From contig NZ_JAFCMB010000006.1 in NCBI RefSeq assembly GCF_018130145.1, positions 336,928-400,927 on the forward strand: a DNA stretch of 64,000 nt, written 5' to 3'. The notes under the pieces are model-generated. The model saw only the letters and a program-made list of their open reading frames with translations, searched no databases and was not told where the DNA came from. Both the position numbers and the translations under genes were made by a program. Below are positions 1 through 7,243 of the stretch, in pieces. This DNA is from Bradyrhizobium sp. AUGA SZCCT0176 (GTDB taxonomy: Bacteria; Pseudomonadota; Alphaproteobacteria; Rhizobiales; Xanthobacteraceae). Positions within the stretch are counted from its first letter, which is position 1, and the number at the start of each line of letters is the position of its first letter.

Positions 1-561
1 AAGGCCGGCGATTTCGTCGCGACGTTTCGCGACGAGGCCGGTGGCTTCGTAACGTCGAGGACAGCGGAAGGCAGAACCGGCGTATTGGCAAAACCGGCAA
101 AACTGCTTGATGACCAGGTGCAGGTCGCGCGCTTCATGAACCTGCTCAACCGCTATTACGGTGACGAAACCTATCGCGAGCACGCCTCACATGCGATGCG
201 CTATGCGAGCAGCGCCTCGGCCGAGATGATGAGACCGCTGCCCGGCGTGCTGCTCGCCGACGAAGAACTCGCGATCGAGCCGACTCATATGACAATCGTC
301 GGCCACAAGGATGCGCCCGGCGCACGCGAGCTGCACACCCTCGCGCGGGCGCTGCCGGCCCGCTACAAGCGCCTGGAGTGGCTCGACCTGCGCGAAGGCA
401 AGCTGCCCAATCCCGACGTCGAGTATCCCGATCTCGGCGAGCCCGCAGCGTTCGCCTGCAACAACCGGATCTGCTCGTTCCCCTCGTTCAATGCCGAGGA
501 ACTGCAGGCCACGGTGAAACAGATGGCAAAGCTGAAACCCGCGCGCGCCGCGATGAACTAG
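1..561 (+). CDS. C-terminal part of a thioredoxin-domain / DUF255 (YyaL-like) protein, 5' partial
   Basis: The reading frame is open from base 1 and ends in TAG, so this is the last 186 residues of a protein that begins outside the window. An internal TTG at 85 could be mistaken for a start but has no ribosome site. The segment resembles the end of YyaL/SPATA20-type proteins, which have an N-terminal thioredoxin domain and a glycosidase-like toroid. Visible signs are a 'LLDDQVQVARFMNLL' helix, a 'YGDETYREHA' helix and a terminal 'FACNNRICSFP' block, which matches the conserved Cys-containing tail of that family. The catalytic CxxC thioredoxin part would be upstream and cannot be checked here. 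The precise function of the family is not established. Confidence 0.6.
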   Translation, partial: KAGDFVATFRDEAGGFVTSRTAEGRTGVLAKPAKLLDDQVQVARFMNLLNRYYGDETYREHASHAMRYASSASAEMMRPLPGVLLADEELAIEPTHMTIVGHKDAPGARELHTLARALPARYKRLEWLDLREGKLPNPDVEYPDLGEPAAFACNNRICSFPSFNAEELQATVKQMAKLKPARAAMN

Positions 562-742
562 GGCGCGATGAAGGTAAGTTAAATCGGCCGAGCGGCGACC
601 TCGCTGCCCCTCTCCCGCAAGCAGAGGGGGCGCGCTTCCTTCGCGGTTGCTATCTGACCTGTCCCACCCGCCTCCACCTCCATTCTGTGTGACCGGCATC
701 ACAGCGCCTCCATCCCCTTCAAGCGACAAACGGCCAACAGGT

Positions 743-1813
743 ATGAACCGGGTGTTGGTCGCCATGGCTTGCTCAAAATATGCTTGCTGGTCGAATGTGG
801 CGCGCGGCTCGCTCGCAGCGTTGCTGCTGGCCGTTTCGGTGTTCGCGACCGACCCTGCCGGCGCGGAGATTATCAGGAAGGAAGACTCGCTGCGCGGGAT
901 CACGATGACGCGCGAGGAGTGCGCCGCGAAACCGCAGACCTTCTGGCTCAACGTCTACAGCCAGGATTTCTGCGTCCGCTATTATCTTTCCACCGCCGGA
1001 GGCCAGGGCTCGCGCCCGGTCATCATTCTGAACGGCGATCACAACGGTCCGGTTGATCCGACCCGTTGGACCTGGGCAGATCCGTCCAAGGCCAGTGACG
1101 TCAACACCGACAAACTCGTCGCTATCGCCGACCATTTTTCAAAAATGGCGAAGACCACGGCGATCTATCTTGGACGCATCGGCGTCGAAGGCACGTCCGG
1201 CACCCATCTGTCACGCAAGACCCTCGTCGAGCTGCACCTGATGGACATGGCGCTCGAGGCGCTCCGGCAACGCTACCAGTTCGAAGGCTTCCATCTGTTC
1301 GGAGAGTCCGGCGGAGGCCGGCTGGTGTTCGGCTTGGCCGAGATGCGGCGCGACGTCGCCTGCCTGATTTCCGGCTCGGGACAGATCGTGACCCGGGGTC
1401 CCGCAAGGCCCGGCGATCCCGCAAGGACCTATTTCGACATCACGGGCAAGGTGCAATGGCTCGCGCAGAACCGCGCCTTGCGCATGATGGTTATCAGCGA
1501 CCCGAACGACCAGCAAGTGCCGACCGCCGTTCAGCAGACGCCCATGGTGCAGACCCTGCGACAGGCCGGCCATGTGGTCCCCCACCTCCTCGTCGAAGCC
1601 ACCGACCCGAAGCGTCACGCGGTGCTCGACTATGGCGCGATCGCGATGGGCGGCTGCGTGCTCGGCCGGCACGACGACGAAATCGCGCGGGCAATAGACA
1701 CGCTCATACGCCGCAACGCCGAGACCAACCGGCGTCTGCTGGACGAAGCGCGTGCCAAGTCCCCGCCCCAGACGGCTTCCGACACGATCGCGCGCCAGCC
1801 GGGACGCTCGTGA
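743..1813 (+). CDS. Secreted alpha/beta hydrolase
   Basis: A 356-residue protein. The ATG at 743 is chosen because a signal peptide follows directly: a short basic start, then a hydrophobic stretch to about residue 42 ending near 'AGAEI'. An ATG at 764 is an alternative. The nucleophile elbow is visible as 'LFGESGGGRLVFG' (GxSxG, Ser the likely nucleophile). An acidic candidate lies in 'ISDPNDQQVP' and a His candidate in 'PKRHAVLDYG', giving a plausible Ser-Asp-His triad. The substrate cannot be deduced; serine peptidase or esterase activity would both fit. The next gene begins 49 bases downstream on the same strand, so the two may be cotranscribed. Confidence 0.7.
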   Translation: MNRVLVAMACSKYACWSNVARGSLAALLLAVSVFATDPAGAEIIRKEDSLRGITMTREECAAKPQTFWLNVYSQDFCVRYYLSTAGGQGSRPVIILNGDHNGPVDPTRWTWADPSKASDVNTDKLVAIADHFSKMAKTTAIYLGRIGVEGTSGTHLSRKTLVELHLMDMALEALRQRYQFEGFHLFGESGGGRLVFGLAEMRRDVACLISGSGQIVTRGPARPGDPARTYFDITGKVQWLAQNRALRMMVISDPNDQQVPTAVQQTPMVQTLRQAGHVVPHLLVEATDPKRHAVLDYGAIAMGGCVLGRHDDEIARAIDTLIRRNAETNRRLLDEARAKSPPQTASDTIARQPGRS

Positions 1814-1862
1814 CATGAAAGCGACGCAGCGGCCCGAATCAGCAACGGGACAGTCAGGAAAC

Positions 1863-2753
1863 ATGGAGCGCGCGATGCGGGCCCTTGCCAGTTTGCTTCT
1901 CACCGCCGTCACAATCATCCTGGCGCCATCAGGCGCGGAGGCCGAAGCGCAGCAGCGCATCTGCCTGGACAATGCCACCCCGCCCGCCCCGAGGGCTGCG
2001 GCCTGCTCATTCGTCATCACGAATGCGCCGCCCGCCGAGGCCAGGGAACTGGCCCGTGTCTACCTCATCCGCGGCAACGCCAATCTGGCCCTCGGCGTCT
2101 ACGACCGGGCGGTGGCGGATTTCGACGCGGCGACGAGGGCCCACCCGACCGCCCCTGGCCCGTTCAACAGCCGCGGTGTCGCGTTCCTGCGCCAGAAGCA
2201 GCTCGACCGCGCCATCACGGAGTTCGATTCTGCAACCCGGCTCAATCCTAACGATCCCCTTGCTCTCACCAACCGCGGCGACGCCTACCGGGACAAGGGC
2301 CGCACCGACCGCGCGATGCAGGACTACGACGCCGCGATCGTGCTCAATCCAAAGTGGGTCAATGCTTACTTCGGCCGGGCAGCGGCGTTGCAGCAGAAGG
2401 CCGGCTCCGATTTCGACGCTTTCGTCAACGAGGGCCGCTTCGAAGAGCTGGCCATCGCGGAATACGGCAAGGTGCTGCAGATCGCGCCGCGACACGCCGG
2501 CGCCATCAGCAACCGCGGCCAGCTCCATCATACCTTGCGCAGATACGACCTTGCCATCGCCGACTTCACGCAAGCGATCGAGATCAATCCCGCAAATCCC
2601 GCCTTTCTGCGCAACCGCGCGCTGACCTACCGGATGATGCGGCGGTTCGACCTTGCGATCGCGGACTATCGCAACGCGCTCGCGATGACGCAGGATGCCG
2701 ACGGGCGCAAGCTGATCGGAGAATTGCTCGCTCAGCTCGGCGCCACCGTCTGA
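1863..2753 (+). CDS. Secreted tetratricopeptide-repeat protein
   Basis: A 296-residue protein. The start at 1863 gives an N-terminal signal peptide ('MRALASLLLTAVTIILAP' region); an ATG at 1815, just after the previous stop, is in frame but would put 16 polar residues before it. From about residue 60 to the end there are five to six TPR units with the usual W/Y-G-A-Y-A-P pattern, for example 'PFNSRGVAFLRQKQLDRAI', 'ALTNRGDAYRDKGRTDRAM' and 'AISNRGQLHHTLRRYDLAI'. TPR superhelices bind other proteins. The likely place is the periplasm, and the partner is unknown. It directly follows the alpha/beta hydrolase gene. Confidence 0.8.
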   Translation: MERAMRALASLLLTAVTIILAPSGAEAEAQQRICLDNATPPAPRAAACSFVITNAPPAEARELARVYLIRGNANLALGVYDRAVADFDAATRAHPTAPGPFNSRGVAFLRQKQLDRAITEFDSATRLNPNDPLALTNRGDAYRDKGRTDRAMQDYDAAIVLNPKWVNAYFGRAAALQQKAGSDFDAFVNEGRFEELAIAEYGKVLQIAPRHAGAISNRGQLHHTLRRYDLAIADFTQAIEINPANPAFLRNRALTYRMMRRFDLAIADYRNALAMTQDADGRKLIGELLAQLGATV

Positions 2754-2908
2754 GGTCGGATGGCACGCCGGCGTCTATGGGACACACGCCGTAAACGCGC
2801 ACCACCCAACAATTCCGTTGTGCAACGCAACGAAATGCTCCCGGGACACCGCGGTTAGACATGACCGGGTCGCCCAAATCGAAAAAAGAAAACTTTCTTT
2901 CGAAATTC

Positions 2909-2935
2909 TGTAACCAAATCGACCGATGCCCCGTA
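2909..2935 (+). promoter_or_regulatory. Putative ECF-sigma-type promoter for the first bufferin precursor
   Basis: TGTAACC at 2909-2915, then 16 bases, then CGTA at 2932-2935. The same pair of boxes precedes the second precursor gene. The form (AAC-containing -35 box, CG-starting -10 box, about 16-base spacer) is that of ECF sigma promoters. It resembles the GTAACC/CGAA promoter I recall for sigma F of Caulobacter, which controls a bufferin operon. The leader to the start codon would be about 160 bases. No sigma gene lies in the window. Confidence 0.5.
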
Positions 2936-3102
2936 GCTGTTTTCGGATGAGCACTCTCATCACGGAGGCGAGCGCCCTTCACGCGCCACCGCGATCGGAT
3001 TGGCATCCGTTGTTTCATTAGCGTTGTGCGGCTCGATGATCTCACAGTCATCGAACGCTCACGGCGTCCTGTTGTCGTCAAACAATCATCGAGGAGAACG
3101 TC

Positions 3103-3366
3103 ATGAAGCTGAATACAAAATCCGGAGCGACGCTCGCAGCCGCCGCGGCCACCTTGTTCCTCGCTGGCGCGGTTGTGTCGACCGGGTCGACGTCGGCAAA
3201 CGCCGCCGCCGGCAAGTGCATGGTCGGCAACGCCTGCAAGGGCCAGAGCGCCTGCAAGGGCGGCTCGAGCGCCTGCAAGGGTCAGAATGCCTGCAAGGGT
3301 CAGGGCTTCTCGATGACCACCGAGAAGGCGTGCACCGCCATGGGCGGCAAGTTCGTCAAGGCCTGA
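3103..3366 (+). CDS. bufA: Bufferin-type metallophore precursor (BufA family), copy 1
   Basis: An 87-residue precursor with an N-terminal signal peptide (basic 'MKLNTK', Ala/Leu-rich core, likely cut after 'TSANA'). The mature part has about 53 residues and six cysteines set in repeats: 'GNACKGQSACKGG', 'SACKGQNACKGQGF', and a final 'KACTAMGG'. This CKG pattern is that of BufA2-type bufferins. In this RiPP class a DUF692 enzyme modifies cysteines and the exported product binds copper. A strong GAGGAG ribosome site lies at 3091-3096. The gene is followed by a terminator-like hairpin and then by a paralogue of the same design. Assignment rests on the pattern plus the neighbouring bufB and bufC; the metal bound is inferred. 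Confidence 0.85.
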   Translation: MKLNTKSGATLAAAAATLFLAGAVVSTGSTSANAAAGKCMVGNACKGQSACKGGSSACKGQNACKGQGFSMTTEKACTAMGGKFVKA

Positions 3367-3391
3367 TCGTCCCGAATTGACGCGAAAAGGA

Positions 3392-3409
3392 CCCGGCATC
3401 GATGCCGGG
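3392..3409 (+). terminator. Hairpin after the first precursor gene
   Basis: A perfect palindrome (CCCGGCA arms around TCGA) starts 25 bases after the stop codon and is followed by a short CCTTGTTT stretch. It could end transcription or stabilise the abundant precursor mRNA, since the second precursor has its own promoter-like boxes downstream. Confidence 0.5.
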
Positions 3410-3461
3410 CCCTTGTTTGACCCAAAAGTTGGCCGATTATTAAAGTAATTTTATCCGGCCG

Positions 3462-3487
3462 TGTAACCAAGCCAAACCCGCCGCGTA
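3462..3487 (+). promoter_or_regulatory. Putative ECF-sigma-type promoter for the second bufferin precursor
   Basis: TGTAACC at 3462-3468 and CGTA at 3484-3487 repeat the boxes seen before the first precursor, here with a 15-base spacer. The flanking sequences differ, so the boxes are more conserved than their surroundings. This fits a shared sigma factor driving both precursor units. Confidence 0.5.
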
Positions 3488-3561
3488 TTTATCCCCGGGT
3501 ACCATCTGTCGGTCCTGATTGCGGGTGGTGCACCTTCACACTTCTTTTCGAGGAGACGTCC

Positions 3562-3819
3562 ATGAAGATGACTTCCAAGTCCGGCGCCACGATTGCCGCC
3601 GCTGCAGCCACTCTGTTCCTGGCCGGCGCGACGATGTCGACCGTCACTTACGCCGCCGGCGAAGGCAAATGCGTCGGCGCCAACGCCTGCAAGGGCCAGA
3701 GCGCGTGCAAGAGCGGCGCGAGCGCCTGCAAGGGACAGAACGCCTGCAAGGGTCAGGGCTTCTCCGCCATGACCAAGGAGAAGTGCGACGCTGCCAAGGG
3801 CAAGTACTCGCCCGCCTGA
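3562..3819 (+). CDS. bufA: Bufferin-type metallophore precursor (BufA family), copy 2
   Basis: An 85-residue paralogue of the gene at 3103. The signal peptide is closely similar ('MKMTSKSGATIAAAAATLF'), and the mature part again has six cysteines: 'GKCVGANACKGQSACKSG', 'SACKGQNACKGQGF' and 'KCDAAKGKYSPA'. The main differences are 'KSG' for 'KGG' in the middle and a different tail. The ribosome site is AGGAG at 3551-3555. Two hairpins separate it from bufB, so readthrough may set a high precursor-to-enzyme ratio. Whether the two products differ in metal or in modification cannot be read from sequence. Confidence 0.85.
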   Translation: MKMTSKSGATIAAAAATLFLAGATMSTVTYAAGEGKCVGANACKGQSACKSGASACKGQNACKGQGFSAMTKEKCDAAKGKYSPA

Positions 3820-3829
3820 TCGCGATAAT

Positions 3830-3879
3830 CCGGAACGGGGCTCCGTTCCGGGAACGGGGCCCGGTGTATGCCGGGTCCC
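3830..3879 (+). terminator. Double hairpin between the second precursor and bufB
   Basis: A perfect 9-base-pair stem with a 4-base loop (3830-3851, arms CCGGAACGG and CCGTTCCGG) is followed directly by a second, slightly bulged GC-rich stem (3857-3879). No long U tract follows the first, and the second is followed by GTTT. Partial termination or 3' protection of the precursor mRNA is the likely role. Confidence 0.5.
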
Positions 3880-3941
3880 GTTTCCATGATAATTTGAGGC
3901 AATACCCATCGCCTGATCGCGATGCGCGAAGCGGAGACGAC

Positions 3942-4844
3942 ATGAACGTCGCAAGCAGATTGCCCAACTCCCCGGCGGCGGTTGAGCGTCCGTTGCAGTC
4001 GGATAAGCCTCCCTTCCTTGGCTTCGGGCTCGGCCTGCGCGCGCAACACTACGACGAGATCCTCGGCGGAAACCCGCCGATCGACTGGTTCGAAGTCATC
4101 AGCGAAAACTACATGCTGCCCGGCGGCCAGCCGCTGCGCGTACTTGACCGGATTTGCGAACGCTATCCCGTCGTGATGCACGGCGTGTCGCTGTCGATCG
4201 CATCGACCGCGCCGCCGAATTTCGAATATCTGCAGGGCCTGAAAGATCTCGCCAGGCGCGTCGAACCAAAATGGATTTCCGACCATTTGTGCTGGACCGG
4301 CGTCCACGGCAAGAACCTGCACGATCTCTTGCCGATCCCCTATACATCAGAGGCGCTCGACCACGTGGTCAGCCGCGTGCAGCTGGTGCAGGATTTCCTC
4401 GGCCGCGCCATCGTGCTCGAAAACGTCTCGACCTATGTCCAGTTCAACAATTCCGAAATGACGGAATGGGAATTCCTTGCGGAATTGTCGCGCCGCTCCG
4501 GGTGCTGGCTGCTGTTCGACATCAACAACGTCTATGTCAGCGCCTTCAACCACGGCTATGACCCCATGACCTTCCTTAACGGGATTCCTGCGGACCGCGT
4601 CGTGCAATTCCACATGGCCGGCCACAGCCACATGGGCACCCACATCATCGACACCCACGATCATCCCGTCTGCGAAGACGTCTGGGATCTCTATGTCGCG
4701 GCCATCAAGCGCTTCGGCCGGGTCTCGACCATGATCGAGCGCGACGACAACATCCCGCCGCTCGACGAGCTTGTTCTGGAAGTAAACCGCACCCGCGAGA
4801 TCGCGAAGAAGGTCTTGCCGCCCTTGGGCAAGCAGGCGGGATGA
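3942..4844 (+). CDS. bufB: DUF692 multinuclear iron oxidase, bufferin maturation enzyme BufB
   Basis: A 300-residue protein of the DUF692/MbnB-HvfB family, which has a TIM-barrel fold and a di- or tri-iron centre. Conserved metal-ligand regions are present: His80 in 'VMHGVSLS', His115 in 'SDHLCW', Glu160 in 'VLENVS', Asp193 in 'LFDINNVY', His224 in 'FHMAGH', Asp237 and His239 nearby, and Glu266 in 'IERDDNIP'. By analogy it oxidises cysteines of the BufA precursors to thiooxazole-type heterocycles in the cytoplasm. The ATG at 3942 is chosen for the GGAGA at 3933-3937; the frame is open further upstream, but there it overlaps the precursor gene. Its stop overlaps bufC by ATGA, so the two are translationally coupled. 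Confidence 0.9.
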   Translation: MNVASRLPNSPAAVERPLQSDKPPFLGFGLGLRAQHYDEILGGNPPIDWFEVISENYMLPGGQPLRVLDRICERYPVVMHGVSLSIASTAPPNFEYLQGLKDLARRVEPKWISDHLCWTGVHGKNLHDLLPIPYTSEALDHVVSRVQLVQDFLGRAIVLENVSTYVQFNNSEMTEWEFLAELSRRSGCWLLFDINNVYVSAFNHGYDPMTFLNGIPADRVVQFHMAGHSHMGTHIIDTHDHPVCEDVWDLYVAAIKRFGRVSTMIERDDNIPPLDELVLEVNRTREIAKKVLPPLGKQAG

Positions 4845-5623
4845 GCGACTTCGCGCGGCAGCAGGCTGATTTCCAGCGCGGCATCCTGACCGGCGACGAC
4901 ACGGTGCTCGCCGAAATCCTCGACAGCCCCCGCGAGAAACGCGAGACGCTGTACGGCGTCTATCGCTATGCCTATGGCTCGCGGCTGGTGGAGGCGCTTC
5001 GTAACGACCATGAGCTGCTGCATTCGTATCTCGGCGATGAGACGTTCGACGAGATGGGTCATGCCTATGTCAAGGCGCGCCCCTCAGAACATCCGAACCT
5101 GCGCTGGTTCTCGCAAGGCCTGCCGGAGTTTTTGAGATCGGCAGAACCCTATTGCGACCATCCTGTTCTCGCTGATCTCGCAGCGCTGGAGAAAGCGCTC
5201 AACGACGCCTTCGACGCCGCGGAAGGTGAGCTGCTTGACCTCACCGCCATGGCCGCGTTTGCGCCGGAGCAATGGAACGACCTCACATTCCGGCCGCATC
5301 CGAGCGCGGCCAGGCTCGATTTGTCGACCAACGCATCCGCGGTCTGGATGGCGCTCAAGAACAACGAGACGCCACCGGACGCGGCCACGCTGGAAGAACC
5401 GGCGCGCATCCTGGTCTGGCGCCAGGACACCACGCCGATGTTCCGCGAACTCCCCGCTGAAGAGGCGATGATGTGGGACGAGGCCGCGAACGGCATTCCG
5501 TTCGGCGTGCTCTGCGAGATGCTCGCGACCTATGACGATCCCGATGGTGCGGCGGCGCGCGGCGCCGGATATCTGCACGGCTGGATCACATCAGCAACCT
5601 TGACGGCGGTTTCCGCCGATTAA
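4841..5623 (+). CDS. bufC: BufB partner protein BufC (DUF2063, 'putative DNA-binding domain')
   Basis: A 260-residue protein starting in the ATGA overlap with bufB. Its N-terminal 90 residues match the DUF2063 domain ('FQRGILTGDDTVLAEIL', 'YRYAYGSRLVEALRNDHELL'), and the rest is the usual alpha/beta C-terminal part. In MbnC/HvfC/BufC systems this protein binds the DUF692 enzyme and presents the precursor; the Pfam label 'DNA-binding' is historical. Full length for the family. A membrane DoxX-type fourth gene often found in such operons is absent here: the next gene, 61 bases on, is a metalloprotease. Confidence 0.85.
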   Translation: MSDFARQQADFQRGILTGDDTVLAEILDSPREKRETLYGVYRYAYGSRLVEALRNDHELLHSYLGDETFDEMGHAYVKARPSEHPNLRWFSQGLPEFLRSAEPYCDHPVLADLAALEKALNDAFDAAEGELLDLTAMAAFAPEQWNDLTFRPHPSAARLDLSTNASAVWMALKNNETPPDAATLEEPARILVWRQDTTPMFRELPAEEAMMWDEAANGIPFGVLCEMLATYDDPDGAAARGAGYLHGWITSATLTAVSAD

Positions 5624-5684
5624 AAAGGGCCCGAGACATGGGCACCGATACCGATCGATCCGTTACGACCAGAAGCGTGTCACG

Positions 5685-6674
5685 ATGAAAACGCTCGGCG
5701 GCATCAGCTGGATCGTGTTGACCGCCGTCCTCACCGCCATGCCGGCAAGCCTGATTTCGTGCCGCGCCGATGCGCAGTCGGACTATATGCGCGGCGACCG
5801 GATGCCGTATGACGCGTTCGACCGGATGCCCAAGACCGATATCGAAATCGAAGGCAGCACCATCCATGTCGGCTTCGCGCCCGGCGAGATGACGCTGCCG
5901 CGAGAAAAGGTGCTGGGTTGGGTCCGGATGTCGGCGAAGGCAGTCGCCACCTATTATGGACGGTTTCCCGTCGAACAACTGCGGCTGCTGCTGGTGCCGG
6001 TCGACGGCGCCCGCATTCGCGGCGGCACGACATGGGGCTATCGCGGCGCCGCGATCCGCATTCCGCTCGGCCGCGATTCCACCGAAGAGGTTTTGCGGCG
6101 CGACTGGGTGATGGTGCACGAGATGGTGCACACCGCCCTGCCCGATCTGAACCATCGCCACACGTGGCTGTCGGAAGGTCTTGCCGTCTATATCGAGCCG
6201 GTGGCACGGGTGCAGGCCGGGGACCTCACGGCAGCGGAGATCTGGCAGGCGATGATGCGCGACATGCCGAAGGGCCTGCCGCAGGCCGGCGATCAGGGCC
6301 TCGACAATACCGACACCTGGGGCCGGAGATATTGGGGCGGCGCGCTGTTCTGCCTGCTCGCGGACATTGAAATCCGCAAGCGAACGAATAATCGCCTCGG
6401 CCTGCAGGACGCCATGCGCGGCGTCCTCGCCGCGGGCGGCAATCATGAAAAGGATTGGCCGCTCGATCGCATTCTCTCCACCGCCGACAAGGCCGTCGGC
6501 GTCGACGTTCTGGCTACGCTTCATGGCGAGATGGGTTCAAAGCCCGTGACGCCCGATCTCGCGGGCCTGTGGCGCGACCTCGGCCTGAAGCCGCAGGGCG
6601 AAAGCCTCGAATTCGACGACGCTGCGCCGCTGGCGGCGATCCGCAAAGCCATCACTTCGCCGCGCGCGAAATAG
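5685..6674 (+). CDS. Exported zinc metalloprotease-like protein (HExxH...E)
   Basis: A 329-residue protein with an N-terminal hydrophobic segment (residues 7-25), so exported or anchored. It shows a gluzincin site: 'HEMVH' at residues 145-149 gives two His ligands and the catalytic Glu, and Glu164 in 'WLSEGLAVY' gives the third ligand at the usual distance. It resembles the basic catalytic core of M1-like or DUF4157-type peptidases, without their extra domains. It follows bufC by 61 bases on the same strand, so it could be read with the bufferin operon. A role in processing the precursor is possible but not shown; its own promoter cannot be excluded. Confidence 0.7.
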   Translation: MKTLGGISWIVLTAVLTAMPASLISCRADAQSDYMRGDRMPYDAFDRMPKTDIEIEGSTIHVGFAPGEMTLPREKVLGWVRMSAKAVATYYGRFPVEQLRLLLVPVDGARIRGGTTWGYRGAAIRIPLGRDSTEEVLRRDWVMVHEMVHTALPDLNHRHTWLSEGLAVYIEPVARVQAGDLTAAEIWQAMMRDMPKGLPQAGDQGLDNTDTWGRRYWGGALFCLLADIEIRKRTNNRLGLQDAMRGVLAAGGNHEKDWPLDRILSTADKAVGVDVLATLHGEMGSKPVTPDLAGLWRDLGLKPQGESLEFDDAAPLAAIRKAITSPRAK

Positions 6675-6682
6675 CGGTGCTG

Positions 6683-7075
6683 CTACGCCGTGCCCAGAAT
6701 AGGATGCTGCTTCAGCACGTCGTCACTGATCGATTTGGACTGGATGGCGCGAAACAGCGTTTGCGCGGTCGTGGTGTGATTGGCCTGAAGGCACAGTTCG
6801 AGGATCTGGCGCACTGCGGTGTCACGCAACAGACCATCGGAAATCTTCATGGCGATTTCCATAGCGACTTTCGCCGCGCGCTCATAACGTTCGACTTCGG
6901 ACTTGATTTTCGCGTGCGAACGGTCGGCAGCACCGCTGATCTTTTCCGCACTGCTGGCCGCAGAACGGCAGATTTCCCGTATCTTGTGCGCAGCCTGGAT
7001 ATCGCCGATCGGCCCCTCGATGGGCTCGTCCCAGATCTCCTTCTCCTTGGGTGCGTCGTTTTTGAACCATTGCAT
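6683..7075 (-). CDS. Conserved hypothetical protein, helical
   Basis: A 130-residue protein without signal peptide or membrane segment. It is nearly all helical by composition: 'DIQAAHKIREICRSAASSAEK' runs into 'KIKSEVERYERAAKVAMEIAMKI' and 'QILELCLQANHTTTAQ'. No known catalytic motif is visible. It is convergent with the metalloprotease gene, with only 8 bases between the two stops. Codon use matches its neighbours, and the opposite strand offers no better frame. Function unknown. Confidence 0.55.
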   Translation of the reverse strand: MQWFKNDAPKEKEIWDEPIEGPIGDIQAAHKIREICRSAASSAEKISGAADRSHAKIKSEVERYERAAKVAMEIAMKISDGLLRDTAVRQILELCLQANHTTTAQTLFRAIQSKSISDDVLKQHPILGTA

Positions 7076-7243
7076 GGTATCAACAGCCAGCGCGTTTTCA
7101 GGACAAACAATGCGATCGTGCGATCAGCGGCCGCATTCTCATCCGGGAAAATCAATCGGTGGTGACATTCCGGCAACAGAGGTTTGCAAATCCGGTTCGT
7201 TGCTCGTGGCGTGCAGCCGGCCTCCATGATCTCGGGCGACCGT

